Shown one piece after another: positions 1-11,607 of a DNA stretch of 64,000 bases. The stretch is from contig JBAIAC010000007.1 of the NCBI GenBank assembly GCA_037349315.1, forward strand, positions 8,990,001-9,054,000, written 5' to 3'. The position numbers and the translations under genes were made by a program. This DNA comes from Chelydra serpentina (Eukaryota > Chordata > Testudines > Chelydridae). Position 1 is the first letter of the stretch; every line of letters starts with the position of its first letter. The notes under the pieces are model-generated. The model was not told where the DNA came from, made no database searches, and saw nothing but the letters and a program-made list of their open reading frames with translations.

Positions 1-1315
1 ACCTTAATCATATTTCTCCTGATAGCACTCTGTTATGGAAAGCATGAATTTCTGTCCCCTCCCATGCACTTCAGTGCTAGATTTATCTTCCTCGACCTTT
101 CCTATCTATCTCCGGTGCCTGTTTCCTTTGTACCTTGGCAAAAAAGAGAATCCAACTTTTCTTTGTATTCAGTAATCCTAGGAGGGTGGATTGACAGCCC
201 TCTGGACGTCCTCGATCTACCCCCAGCATCTCTCCAAGAAGATAGGTCATCCGCACTGAGTGAGATTCCAGAAGGAGAGCTGAATTCAAGCTCCATGCCC
301 CTTCCTTGGCTCCTCTGCTGAAAGTGTGCCGATTAATGCCAGTATGCTAATGGTCTCTGGGAGGTGGACACTAAGATCTAGACTGAGATCGCCAAGTAAC
401 TCCATACTGAGCGCTAGCCCTCTGAGAGTGAGGACTTTTATTCGCTCCCAGCTAGGGGGCAATTCACACCAGAACTAGAGGTAAAAGACCCCAGGATCAT
501 TACCAATCTGCTGAGCCATCGACTTTCCCTAAGCATTCAGTCAGCTAAACCCGCACAAGTATAAGCTTATAGCAGCTGCTTGGGATTCAAATGTTTTCTG
601 GATTTGCATCACTGTACTCTAAGCCTGTGTTTGTAGCCAGCTATTACCGATTATTGGTAACTCTCAGTGGCACCTATTGTGTTAAAGCGTTTGTTTGCTG
701 CAGAATACTTGTACCTCTCCAACAATGCCTGTACAGCCCAGTCACAGATCTGGGTGAGCTCCCCCTGTTGGACACTCACTAGACTGCTGTAAAGGCTCCA
801 ACCTCTGAATCCCACCTGCCCTCGGCTGGCTGGGGCTGGGCAGACGTTAGTCACTCTTCCTGGCTTTGGGTCTCTAGGCACACACTCCTGGTGTAGACCT
901 CATGTCTGACACCCTCCTTGAGAATGGGGATCCCCACTGATTCTGTTGCCTCCGAGGCTCTGAAACTAGTGCCGTCTCCCCAGCAGCTCTTCCACATCCC
1001 CCAGAATCCCACCAAAGGTGCAAGTCTTCTGGCTCACAGTTTGCTTCGTCAGGGATACGCGATAATTAAAGCCCAACAGACCGACTTTGCACAGAGTTCT
1101 AAATCACCCCTGCTCTTTACTTAGCAGCACGAGAAAGACACAGAGCTATACAAAATAATGAACACACCTATATCCATTTCCCTCTCTCACCACTCTGGAG
1201 AGTTCTCTGGGCGTGGAGAGAGCCCTCTGGGGTGTCCACCCAGCTCTTCCCCTCTCCTGCCCCAAGCTTCCTGTGCACAGAGGAGAAAAGCGTGAGAGGG
1301 AACAATGCTCTACAG

Positions 1316-1675
1316 CAGTGGTGCCCAAACTTTTCCTGATGCGTCCCCCCTTCCCAGTAATGCAATCTCTCCATGCCCCGCTCCATTACTGCACAGCCAA
1401 GGCTTCCTCAGCAGAGGAGCTTGGGCTAAAGGCGGAGCTGGGGCGGGGGGGGAAGAGATGGGGGAGGAGCTGGGGCTAGAGACAGAGCTGGACTTGGGGG
1501 GAAGGTGGGGGCGGAGTGGAGCTGTGGCTGGGGTCGGAGCTAGGCTGAGGGCAGAGCGGGGCTGGGTGGTGCTCCCTCCTCGCCCCTGTGGGGCTAGCCT
1601 GGGCCCTGCCACACGCTCCCCGGACGTTCCTCCATGACCCCCGAGGGGGCGCACTCCACAGTCTGGGGACCACTG
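1316..1675. mobile_element. non-autonomous hAT element
   Basis: The 360-bp segment starts CAGTGGTGCCCAAAC and ends GGGGACCACTG, imperfect terminal inverted repeats of the hAT type. The flanking 8-mers CTCTACAG (1308-1315) and CTCCCCAG (1676-1683) match at 6 of 8 positions, as expected for an old 8-bp target duplication. The interior is G-rich with no transposase frame. Apparent reading frames across it (1310-1858 on the - strand, 1305-1637 on the + strand) are low-complexity artefacts. Confidence 0.75.
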
Positions 1676-2576
1676 CTCCCCAGATCTCCCCTGGCCCCAA
1701 GCAATGGAACCCACACTCTTCGCTCTGCTTACTGAGCCTAGCATGCCATTGTTAGGGGAAGCCAAATTCTCCCTTAGGAGAAGGATGTTACGGCAAACAG
1801 TTGGATTTAAATAGCCTTGACTGATCTTATCTCTGTTAAATAAAGTTGAAAACGACATAGCGTCTGCTCTTTTGCGAGCCAGGTCAGCTCTATGATCAGC
1901 TGAAAATATTAAGATTATTCAGAGCATCAGCTATTGTTTCTTTAATCATCTGATTGTTCTCCTTCTTTTGATAATGATCTGTGCCTAAACCCCAGCTCCA
2001 GAAAAAAGTTACTGTGCTCTGGTGATGGAAGCATTACAAATACTTAGGAGAGCAATAGATATAGATTAATTATTAACCCACACACTGATCGTTTCATTTT
2101 TGCACAGGCTCAGCCAAAATCCCACCGCCAGCCCATTTCTGCAACATAAACACTTTGATCTCTCACAAGAGCGCTTCCACTCCATCCAGGTGAAGGTGCT
2201 ACAGTTATCGGCATTGTTTAGAGTTAGTCCTCGCATCTCTACTGCCCAGGTTTTGCAGATGTTCAGATTATTTACTGCTGCGCTCATTCCTTTGTCCACC
2301 ATCTGCTCTGATTTTACCACCATTACCTTCCATCACAGATTTTCCTGAGTAACAGGACTCTCAGTTATAAATACTATTGAAACGAGGACGCCAGTGCCAA
2401 ACTGCAAACGTTTCTAGTTCACGTGCCTAGATTGCCACAGCTACAACAAGACTCTCTGACAAAACACTCAGGATCTACTCCTGTTTGAAACAGCAGTACG
2501 CAAAGCACACTATGGCCACTCAGTGTGTGGCAAGCTAGAGTGTCATATGAGATTGATAGCCCAGCTTGCTGTGCAC

Positions 2577-2850
2577 TAAGCCCAGGGCTACACTAGGGGA
2601 GGGGGTCGATCTACGATACGCAGCTTCAGCTACGTGAATAACGTAGCTGAAGTCGGCGTATCGTAATCGACTTACCTGGCCATGAGGACGGCAGCGAGTC
2701 GATCGCTGCCGCTCCCCCGTCGACTCCGCTTCCACCTTTCGATGAGGTGGATTTCCGGAGCCGACGGGGAGCGCTTTTGGGGATCGATTAATCGCGTCTA
2801 AACGAGACGCGAAAAATCGATCCCCGAAAGATCGATTGCTACCCGCCGAT
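2577..2850. mobile_element. Harbinger-type MITE, palindrome-rich
   Basis: The segment begins GGGCTACACTAGGG, resembling the TACACTA ends of the Harbinger-like element at 9737. It contains two strong hairpins: 2606-2670 around CTTCAGCTACGT/ACGTAGCTGAAG, and 2774-2830 around GGGGATCGAT/ATCGATCCCC with an inner GCGTCT/AGACGC. Many CpG and TCGA steps set it apart from flanking AT-rich DNA. The right end is worn and I could not place its terminal repeat. The superfamily assignment is inference. Confidence 0.55.
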
Positions 2851-3954
2851 CCGATCTGAGAAATTAGTCTCAGAATTGTTCCTTGATTTCCCAAACCTTG
2901 TAATCACATTAGCATTTCACTCTTTACAATACCTCGGTATAATATTTAAATCCCTAAAATGCCCTAGAGCAGGGTTACGGAGGGAATTGGGTATAGTTCT
3001 ACTGTGAAAACCGAACCAGGCTATCTGACACTCCTCCATCAGGCAAAGTTACTTTGCTCAGGGATTGTTTAGTGCAGCAATACTGTAATTCACTGGGGTG
3101 CAGGGGAAATCCTCCGGTGCTGAATTTACAAATAATGAGGTCAATGGTTCTGATAAATCATGTCATTTCGTGCTGTCTATAAATAACCAGCATCCCAGAC
3201 TAGGAAGGAACAAGCTCATATTTTTAGTGTTGCGTTTGTGTGCTGAAGGCTTTGGGAATTTCCATTCCCTTTCATCTATTTCTGGGCTAGATTTATGCTG
3301 TTTGCTCTTTCTAATCCATCTCCACTGCCTGTGTGTTCTTTGTCATGCAAGTTTGCCAACACCAAATTCCGTGTTCTCCAGGCACTTTAAAAGATTTATA
3401 GCATTTGACATAAGCTGCTTGGATAAAAATGGTTAGCGGACTGTTCTCTCCCTTTTATTAGCCTTCTCTGCATAGTATGTACCTAGCTGTGGAGAACTGG
3501 GAACAATTTATAGACCTAAATCCTTGTAAAACACGATGCTATAAGACATACTCAGTGCAAGGCACATATTCTCTTAGGGGGTTGCACTGTCTAGATGAAT
3601 CCATTTTTATTTGGGAACTGGATGACAGAGCTGTCATTTAATGTAGGCCTGCTTTTCTAACCTGGCTGTAATGCAAGCTGAGGTGGTTGTATTTGTTCAT
3701 TAATTCAGTCTGAATTCTCCAACTACTAAAACCAATACTGACATACAGCACATCACGGGGCAGGCATTCCTCATTGCACTTATCATCATGACTCTTGTGG
3801 TGCTTTTTCATTAAAACGGAGGGCGGTGGGAGGAGGGAGTTGGGACAAGTAGCCAATCAGCAGAGGGAAAAGAATGTCCAGAAACCAAAAAAAGGTGTTG
3901 GGCAGTGATGACACCATAAGTATCCAAAGGTCCCCCGCAGCCACTGCCTCTTTC

Positions 3955-4235
3955 AGCATTGCCAATCCCAAGAATTCGAAAATCATGGCTCAGATTCCAA
4001 AAAATCATGAGATTTTGGGGGCTCTTTTAATTTGCCTTCCAGTTTTTGAGTCTTTAGGGTACACCCAGGTCACATTTTCAAGCTGTTCGCAGCCCCAATG
4101 AAGGCTAAAACCAAACTTGTGGGGGGGGAAATGAAAGTTGAGATTCTCACAGAATCACCTGACTCCAGGAGGTGGGGCTTAGGGAAAAAACAGACATTGT
4201 GTGATTCATGATAAAATCATCAGAGTTTTCAAAAA
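3955..4235. mobile_element. MITE-like interspersed repeat
   Basis: The left edge carries an ATTGCCAA and AAATCATG pattern. The right edge (about 4200-4235) carries ATGATAAAATCATC followed by AGAGTTTTCAA, roughly the inverse of the left edge. The interior has no coding frame. This looks like a decayed short DNA transposon; class and exact borders are not settled. Confidence 0.4.
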
Positions 4236-4289
4236 GAGCCAATGCACTGTTTGGAGTTATACGCAGGGAATACCAAGCAGGAGGAGGGA

Positions 4290-4530
4290 AGTAATGTTAA
4301 CCCTAGATACGGTATTAGTGAGACCATGACTGGAATACTGTGTCCAGTTCTGGTTTCCACACTTTAAAAAGGATGTTGAAAAATTAGAAAGCATTCAGAA
4401 CAAAGCTACAAACATGATTCGAGATCTGGGAAAAATGCCTTATACTGAGACACTAAAAAAACAAATTCTATTTAGTTAGGTCAGCTGATGTAACAATCTC
4501 CTCTGGCCTTAAAACCTCTGTGAATTTGAA
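4290..4530 (+). mobile_element. CR1/L3-like LINE 3' fragment
   Basis: Translation on the + strand gives the C-terminal reverse-transcriptase region of a CR1-group LINE, including a recognisable WFPHFKKDVEKLE segment and a following KATNMIR segment. A stop interrupts the frame near 4478. The 3' end keeps the 'TCTGTGAATT' type tail. It is 5'-truncated and degraded, so a fossil copy. Confidence 0.65.
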
Positions 4531-4534
4531 GGCA

Positions 4535-5230
4535 AAAGCAATGACCCCCATGCCATGTACAAACTGGACAGTCTCTACGCAAAAGAATAAATGGACACAA
4601 ATCAGACATCAAGAATTAACACATTCAAAAACCAGTCGGAGAACACGTCAATCTTCCTGGACACTCAATTACAGACCTAAAAGTCGTAATTCTTCAACAA
4701 AAAAAACTTCAAAAACAGACTCCAACGAGAAACTGCAGAACTGGAATTTATTTGCAAACTGGACAACATTAAATTAGGCTTGAATAAAGACTGGGAGTGG
4801 ATGGGTCATTACACAAACTAAAACTATTCCCCATGCTAATTTTCCCGCTACTGTTACTCACACCTTCTTGTCAACTGTTTGAAATGGGCCATCCTGATTA
4901 TCACTACAAAAGTTTTTTTTCTCCTGCTGATAATAGCCCACCTTAATTGATTTGTCTCCTTAGAGTTGGTATGGCAACTCCCATCTTTTCATGTTCTCTG
5001 TATTTTATATATATATATATATAAATTCTGTATATATCTGTATTTTATATATATTATATATATAATATATAAATCTTCCTACTGTATTTTCCACTCCATG
5101 CATCTGATGAAGTGGGTTTTAGCCCACAAAAGCTTATGCCCAAATACATTTGTTAATCTCTAACGTGCCCCAAGTACTCCTTGTTCTTTTTGCTGATACA
5201 GACTAACACGGCTACCACTCTGAAACCCTT
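4535..5230 (+). mobile_element. Penelope-like element, 3' end with GIY-YIG remnant
   Basis: The + strand from about 4570 encodes, across stops and a frameshift, LRKRINGHKSDIKN then PVGEH and GHSITDLKVVIL. This is the pattern of the GIY-YIG endonuclease end of Penelope-like elements. A non-coding tail follows, ending in the segment 5095-5225 with GATGAAGTGGG, AAAGCTTATGC, AACACGGCTACC and CTCTGAAACC. A (TA)n tract interrupts the tail at about 5005-5070. The reading is from family knowledge; no search was made. Confidence 0.55.
5005..5070. repeat. (TA)n simple repeat
   Basis: Two runs of TA dinucleotides separated by a short AATTCTGTATATATCTG spacer lie inside the Penelope-like tail. A length-variable microsatellite is likely. 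Confidence 0.9.
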
Positions 5231-6300
5231 AACCAGCTCTGTCATTACACAATGGGGAGAGTGATGATCAAATAGTGCCTAGGACCCTTAAGCAAAGCCC
5301 AGACCACTAGGTAGAAACACCTGTCCCCACCTTCTCTCATCTCCACTGAGCTTTGGCACCCCTGGCCCTTGCTTAGTGAGCACTGTTCAGGTGAGGGTGA
5401 ACCCCTCGATCAGGCCATGCCAAGCACATTTCTGCTTCCCTTGATTCATATAACACTTTATTACCGCTTCCCCCACTCCAAATAACAAAGTGATTTGCAA
5501 TCCAGCACCAGCCAAAAGTAATCATTTGGGCAAAGCAATTCCATCATGCTGTGCATCTAGACAGAGTGGGTGTATCTATGCAAACAAGGTCCATTTCTGA
5601 AGTCTTCTCCTCCAGCTCATCACTAGATGAGCTTAAACAAAGGTCAGAAGACCTCCCAATTATTTGAATTGTTAATGATTTGGTAATCCCCATGTTTGGG
5701 AGCTGAACAATCCACAGGCAAAGCCAGAATTCAAGGTACAGCAGGCTACCTGCATCCTAATTTAAATTCATGCCAATAAACCAATTCTACTAGTGGGAGA
5801 GGAATATGTTACATAGTGGTAATGTATTCAAGAAAGATATTTCCTCAGATGACAAAAAAATGAAAGATTTTTTAACAAAAAGTGAGGAGAAAAAACTGCA
5901 CCTAAACTTGGGAGAAGAAAGAGAGAGAGATGGCATCATGCTACATAGCGACCTGCCACAGAATCGGGAATGGACAGTAAATCCAGATAGACACGGATTA
6001 AAACTCCAAGTGCATGGTGTAGCCTGGGCAGACTGAGGAGGAAGTTTTCAAAAGGAGTCTAAGACTCAGTGACTTTCAGTGCTACTGATTTCAATGGAAC
6101 TTAGACACTTTTGAAAATTTTACTCTGTGCCAATTTATGGCAAATTCCCAAGAGGTGTCTGTCTCGTATACACTATGACAACAGTTCTATAGCTTGTCAT
6201 GCCAACACCATATCATTGAATTAAACAGAAAACCGCGTGCCTTGCACCACCTTACCTGTCTGCCTGAAAGGTAATGGTATGGCATGGGTCATTTTTTGTC

Positions 6301-7413
6301 ATAGAATCATAGAATCTCAGGGTTGGAAGGGACCTCAGGAGGTCATCTAGTCCAACCCCCTGCTCAAAGCAGGACCAACCCCAACTAGATCATCCCAGCC
6401 AGGGCTTTGTCAAGCCTGACCTTAAAAACCTCTAAGGAAGGAGATTCCACCACCTCCCTAGGTAACCCATTCCAGTGCTTTACCACCCTACTAGTGAAAA
6501 AGTTTTTCCTAATATCCAACCTAAACCTCCCCCTCTGCAACTTGAGACCATTACTCCTTGTTCTGTCATCTTCTACCACTGAGAACAGTCTAGATCCATC
6601 CTCTTTGGAACCCCCTTTTAGGTAGTTGAAAGCAGCTATCAAATCCCCCCTCACTCTTCTCTTCTGCAGGCTAAACAATCCCAGTTCCCTCAGCCTCTCC
6701 TCATACGTCATGTGCTCCAGCCCCCTAATCATTTTTGTTGCCCTCCGTTGGACTCTTTCCAATTTATCCACATCCTTCTTGTAGTGTGGGGCCCAAAACT
6801 GGACACAGTACTCCAAATGAGGCCTCACCAGTGCCGAATAGAGGGGAATAATCACGTCCCTCGATCTGCTGGAAATGCCCCTACTTATACAGCCCAAAAT
6901 GCCGTTAGCCTTCTTGGCAACAAGGGCACACTGTTGACTCATATTCAGCTTTTCGTCCACTGTAACCCCTAGGTCCTTTTCTACAGAACTGCTGCCCAGC
7001 CATTCGGTCCCTAGTCTGTAGCAGTGCATGGGATTCTTCCGTCCTAAGTGCAGGACTCTGCACTTGTCCTTGTTGAACCTCATCAGATTTCTTTTGGCCC
7101 AATCCTCTAATTTGTCTAGGTCCCTCTGTATCCTGTCCCTACCCTCCAGCGTATCAACCACTCCTCCCAGTTTAGTGTCATCTGCAAACTTGCTAAGGGT
7201 GCAGTCCACACCATCCTCCAGGTCATTGATGAAGATATTGAACAAAACCGGCCCCAGCACCGACCCTTGGGGCACTCCACTTGATACCGGCTGCCAACTA
7301 GACATGGAGCCATTGATCACTACCCGTTGAGCATGACCATCCAGCCAGTTTTCTATCCACCTTACCGTCCATTCATCCAGCCCATACTTCTTTAACTTGC
7401 TGGACAATGAAAA
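6301..7413 (-). mobile_element. CR1 LINE, 5'-truncated, well preserved
   Basis: Read on the - strand, this is the 3' part of CR1 ORF2 plus the short 3' end carrying the ATTCTATGATTCTATGA octamer-type tail at 6301-6320. The open frame is uninterrupted from the 5' truncation point to its stop at 6385 and shows the reverse-transcriptase boxes [10 protein letters not shown] and FADD, then the thumb and C-terminal region. The endonuclease and N-terminal RT are missing. The 5' junction at 7413/7414 falls inside a Harbinger Myb exon, so the CR1 inserted into that older element. A near-identical inverted copy is at 11608-12080. Confidence 0.9.
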
Positions 7414-7611
7414 CCTCCATGCTCTCAGCTCTGCATCAGTTGTCCCGGAGGCATTCATTATCTCGGTGAACATGTCCTCCCGCGTTCTCTTTCTCCTCCT
7501 TCTAATCACTGAAAGTCTGGTGTTGATGACCTGCCAAAAGACACATTTCCAGCTGTCAGTCGGGAGGGGGGGGAATAAAGGAGCCATTATACATGAATAA
7601 AATCTTTCCAT
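6385..7611 (-). pseudogene. chimeric 408-codon ORF (intron / Harbinger exon / CR1 RT)
   Basis: This is a single open frame on the - strand with three origins. Residues 1-27 translate what looks like the intron end of the Harbinger Myb gene. Residues 28-66 are the Harbinger second exon, including [16 protein letters not shown]. Residues 67-408 are CR1 reverse transcriptase, with [10 protein letters not shown] at about 112-121 and FADD at 142-145. The reading frame stays open across the insertion by chance. No promoter is seen and it lies antisense within RHOJ intron 1, so I treat it as a transposon relic rather than a gene. Confidence 0.7.
7414..7530 (-). pseudogene. Harbinger Myb/SANT protein, exon 2 (truncated by CR1)
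   Basis: The acceptor TTTTGGCAG ends at 7531 and the exon begins [20 protein letters not shown] on the - strand. It reaches ELRAWR at 7414, where CR1 sequence starts. The basic [10 protein letters not shown] motif is typical of the C-terminal part of these Myb-like proteins. The 880-bp intron between 8410 and 7531 has consensus GT and AG ends. Decayed and without an obvious host function. Confidence 0.55.
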
Positions 7612-8410
7612 AGCAAGGCCATTTTCATTGTTTAAAAAAATCCTATTACACTAGGTGCAGGCCATAACATAATCAGAATCCGTAACCATTCCCTGTGCCG
7701 TTTTGCGGCTCCAGCCATGGTCACTAGGCCCCACCCCCAGGTCATGGGGGACTGCACTTTTAATGAAGTTTATGGCAGGCTCATGTCGGGAGCACAGGTA
7801 GCTAGTCGAACAATGGCCCTTCCCCATAGCACCAAAGCTGTTTTCACTCCCAAAATGTGGAATCTCTCATGTGGGGCCCCAGTCCCTTATCAGCCACTTT
7901 AAACTACTTGCCAACCCATGCTGAGCACAGTAAAGGCACATTAGCGGCCGCGTGGTTTGGCGATCTGGAATGTGTGTGTGGGTGTGGGGGTATCCCTGAG
8001 GATCATAGAGGTGGAAAGGAAGGAGATACTGCAAGCGTCTTTGTATAGACCTGGTCCTTAAGCTGCTATGCTCTGCGCCGCAATGATGCCAGCAGAATTA
8101 ATTCAGGAGTTGCATGGGAAAGTGTCCTACCAAGGTGGAAGAAATAAGACTGCCCTGCCCAGAAACCTTCTGCAACAGATTGCAGAGTACCTCCATGAAC
8201 GTTTCCTAAAGATATCCATGGAGGATTCCCGGGCTATCCCAGTCCACATAAACAGTCTTTTCCGGGGGCCACTCTCTGCGTAGCTGGCGCGGCCTCTTGT
8301 AAGCAGAGAACCACAGCACCTCGCTTTTTCTTTACAGTAAACATGTAATACCACCGAATGTGTGTGCCCACTAAAGTTTAACTGGACTTTGATTGTAACT
8401 GTATACTCAC

Positions 8411-9344
8411 CAGAGATGCCTTCCCCGGCAGCATGGTCGGCCACCGTGATGTCCTACGACCCACGGGGCTCCAGAGTTAAAAATATTTCCTGTCTCTTGG
8501 GGAGAATGGATCTATTGCTTGCCTGTCTCCCATTATCCTCCTCATTCACCATATAATCCTCCTTGTTGTCCCTAGACTCACACACCCTGTAAGCAATGTT
8601 CCCTCTAATTTTTGACAGGCCGTGTGTGCAAAAAATTTCTTCTGTGCAAATTTTTGAAGCAGAGTTCAAATTTGTGTGCCATGAGGCAAATGCGCCCAAG
8701 CGAGTAAAATGCTTATACAAGGAGATGTGTGGGTCCCAACCATCCCGACGTGATCAACACTCCATGTTCAAAATGCTGGTGGGGAGGGGTGCGATTCATT
8801 GCCCTCCTTTCCCTTTCCCCTCCTTGCCAGCTAGTAGAATCTGGCTGTGTTGATAGATGGCAGGCGAACAATGTCAAAAGTCGCCCGGACATGATATTTC
8901 GGCCTGGCTCCGATGTAGTATTTCATTTTTTGTGTGTGCTGTGTTTCGCCGTGTGCGCGGGGTTTTAGGATCCGTGTGCGCGCGCACACATGCGCAGCTT
9001 AGAGGAAACAATGCCTGTGGGGGTGCTGGTAGGGTCACCCCCGAGAATCGCATGTAGCTCATTGTAGAACCAGCACGTCTGAGGTTCAGCGCCAGAACAA
9101 CTGTTCACTTCCCTTGCCCTCTGGTATGCTTGGCGAAGTTATTTTATTTTTTTACACGGCACTGCTGTGTGTCCCTCATGTAGCCCTTCTCCCCTATTCC
9201 ACGAGCAATCTTTGCATAGATGTCAGCGTTTCTTCTGCTGGATCGGAGCTCTGCCTGCACAGACTGTTCTCCCCACACAGCAATGAGATCTACCACCTCC
9301 TGTACAGACCAGACTGGAGCACGTTTGGGGCGTGTAGTCTCCAT
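8411..9344 (-). pseudogene. Harbinger Myb/SANT protein, exon 1 (broken by hAT)
   Basis: Starting at 9344 the - strand reads METTRPKRAPVWSVQEVVDL with a tryptophan-spaced SANT helix pattern, then the NADIYAKIARG segment of Myb/SANT-like domains used by Harbinger elements to bind DNA. After a stop or frame break near 9144, FYNELHA-like codons continue to the hAT at 9013. Beyond the hAT an acidic stretch (DYMVNEEDN) and IFLTLEP follow. The exon ends at CTCTG|GTGAGT (donor at 8410). Without the hAT and its duplicated target the exon is about 506 bp. It cannot make a full protein as it stands. Confidence 0.6.
8594..9013. mobile_element. non-autonomous hAT element inside Harbinger
   Basis: The 420-bp segment starts CAATGTTCCCTCTAATTTTT and ends TTAGAGGAAACAATG. 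Flanking 8-mers CCTGTAAG (8586-8593) and CCTGTGGG (9014-9021) match at 6 of 8. It belongs to the same family as 62981-63183. The right half is CpG-rich with alternating GTGTGCGC purine-pyrimidine steps. It splits the Harbinger Myb exon 1, so it is younger than that element. Confidence 0.8.
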
Positions 9345-11607
9345 GATCAGCTGTGTTCAAGCTGGCATGTTCCCAATGCTGATCAAACAGGAAATGGGAA
9401 TTCAAAAGTTCCCAGGGCTGTAGCAGGGGAAGGGCAGTTTCCTGTGTACCTGACTGCAGTGCAGCAGAGTTGAGAATGATCTCCAGAGTGGTCACAGATA
9501 AGCATTGTGGGACACCACCTGGAGGCCAATTAAGTCAAATTACACAACACTGCTTCTGAACTACCTCAGTCGGCCCATGAAAATCAAAATTAAAAAAAAT
9601 TGCAGAGGTGGATTACAGAAGTCGACATCAGAGGCGACGTAGGTCGACGTAAAGGACGCGGTAGTGTAGACACATACATTAACAGGTCGACTTAAGGCAG
9701 CTTCTTTCGACCTAACTCTGTAGTGTAGACCAGGCCTTATTTTATTTCAGAGTCTAAGTTCTAAACATAACACTGAGGGCTAGATCCTTGACCACCACCT
9801 CTTTCCAGGTAGTACTGCTCAGGGAGTGCAATGCTGATGCAAAACTGCCCTAAGTGGATGAGTGGTGGGTCCCTGAGAGGTGTCAAATTAACACAGCCAG
9901 CTCTGCTCTTGCCTCAGGGGGACATTCCATGGTAGGCAGTAGCAGAAGAGAGTGTAGCTGAAGCACATTGCACACCAATGGGCTTGGGCTAGTAGAGCAT
10001 CCTCTGGGGAGCTGCCCCAGCAACATTTAGGCTCCTTCAAGTTATGTTGGGGCCACACCAGCCCCTAGCTCCCCTGAATGCAGCGTGGAAAAATGGCTTT
10101 GAGCCACTTCTCCATCCCTCTTAGCTCCTGTACCAGCCACAGCCAAGGTGGAACCGAGAATCTGGTCCTCATTATTCCAGCAGTATGATCCATTGTATTT
10201 TATATAAGGTGATCAGTTTCATTAAGTTGATGCTTCAGCTGAGCTACCCAGTTGTTTTGCAAGCTAGTAAACCTGCTGAATAATCAACCTGTCCAGCAAT
10301 ATTGACAGAGATTTCTAAGTGTAACAGCTGGCATCCCAACTTATGCCCTGTAGCAGGGTACACTCACTGCTGTGACACCTCCTCATGGCTACATCTAGGG
10401 AACAACGGTCTCCCAGTCTGATGCCCCCTTTGGTCTCTCACTCACGTGCGTCCCCTCTCATGCTCCAGGAGTTGCTGTGCTTCCTCTTTGTGAATGGGGA
10501 CGTTCCCTCTTAGTGGTCTGGCCCTCCAGCCATGGCACTATGTGTTTTCACTCTTCTGGGGTTTCAAAGTCTCTCCATATGAACAGTCTCAGGTCCAGTT
10601 CACCGCCCAGACTGTGCCACTTCCCCAGTGGCTGGTAGGGGAACCCAGGCCCATCCACTACTCTGGGTTCCAGCCCGGAACCCTCTAATCAGTGACCAAG
10701 ATCTGCACTGTCCCAAACCTTGCCACTATTTCCCCGAGACTCTCGCTTCACCACCTCTCGATACACCCTTCCCTCAGGGCCAGGATGCCAGGGCTTTCCT
10801 GCTCAGCTGGGCACCATCCTCCATTAGCGATAGTTTAATCAAGCCTATTTCTCCCTCTGGTGTTTCCTATCAGGTTAACTGGCATCTTCTGAACTCATTA
10901 ATGCTTCCCAGTCTAATATGGGGTCAACAGCCCATCACAGTTCCCCACAGCAGCAATAATTAATTTCTGAAATGCTGTGGGTACTTTTCATCTGCAAAAG
11001 ACCCATCATATAAAATCATCAGCTAGGGCCTATGTGATGATTTCAAGTCCCACATTTTCTCAATGTTAATCTTTCCCTGCGCTCATTAATTTTAGAGGAT
11101 GACTAGCGAAAAAGTATCAAAGATAGCCCTCCCCAGCCACATCTCCAGCATGCATCAGAGTCTCTTCGCCTGCATGTTTTAAGACATCCTGGTATCCTGT
11201 ACACCCAGTGAATAATTTTGAACAGCATTGTTCTGAGGTGAGACTCTCCTGATAAAAATCTTTTCCTGCTGACTAATGCGGGATTGAATTCCCAATTCTC
11301 TCCCCACAGTGAACTTTAATGATTTAAGCACATTAGCTGGATAACTAAACTCTATTGAAGCAGAGGATATTTTTAGATGAAATTATGTTGATTAGAGAGA
11401 TCACATTATAAAGGATATTGTCCAAAAGGTCCACTGAAATCAATGGTAAGACTCCAGTTGACTTTAATGACCTTTGGATCAGGCCCAGAGAGCCAGTGTT
11501 GAATTTGACTCTAAGAGCATTTGTGCTGAAATACATAATTTGATCAATAAATCAACTCATCAGCCCTATTATAAAATCTGGTGAATATCCTGTTTTCAAC
11601 GAAAACT

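Larger units (their letters stand above)
7414..9737 (-). mobile_element. Harbinger-like DNA transposon with Myb/SANT gene (interrupted)
   Basis: The right border at about 9737 has the end AGGCCTGGTCTACACTAC (read on the - strand), next to TTA, the usual Harbinger target. Inside, the - strand encodes a Myb/SANT-like DNA-binding protein in two exons. A hAT element (8594-9013) interrupts exon 1. A CR1 (6301-7413) cuts exon 2 and removes or displaces the left end. No DDE transposase was recognised, so this is a deletion derivative. The left terminal repeat was not found. Confidence 0.6.

Noticed and set aside
1310..1858. 182-codon - strand open frame rich in Ser, Pro and Ala
   Set aside because: It lies across the G-rich hAT element at 1316-1675; composition explains the open frame.
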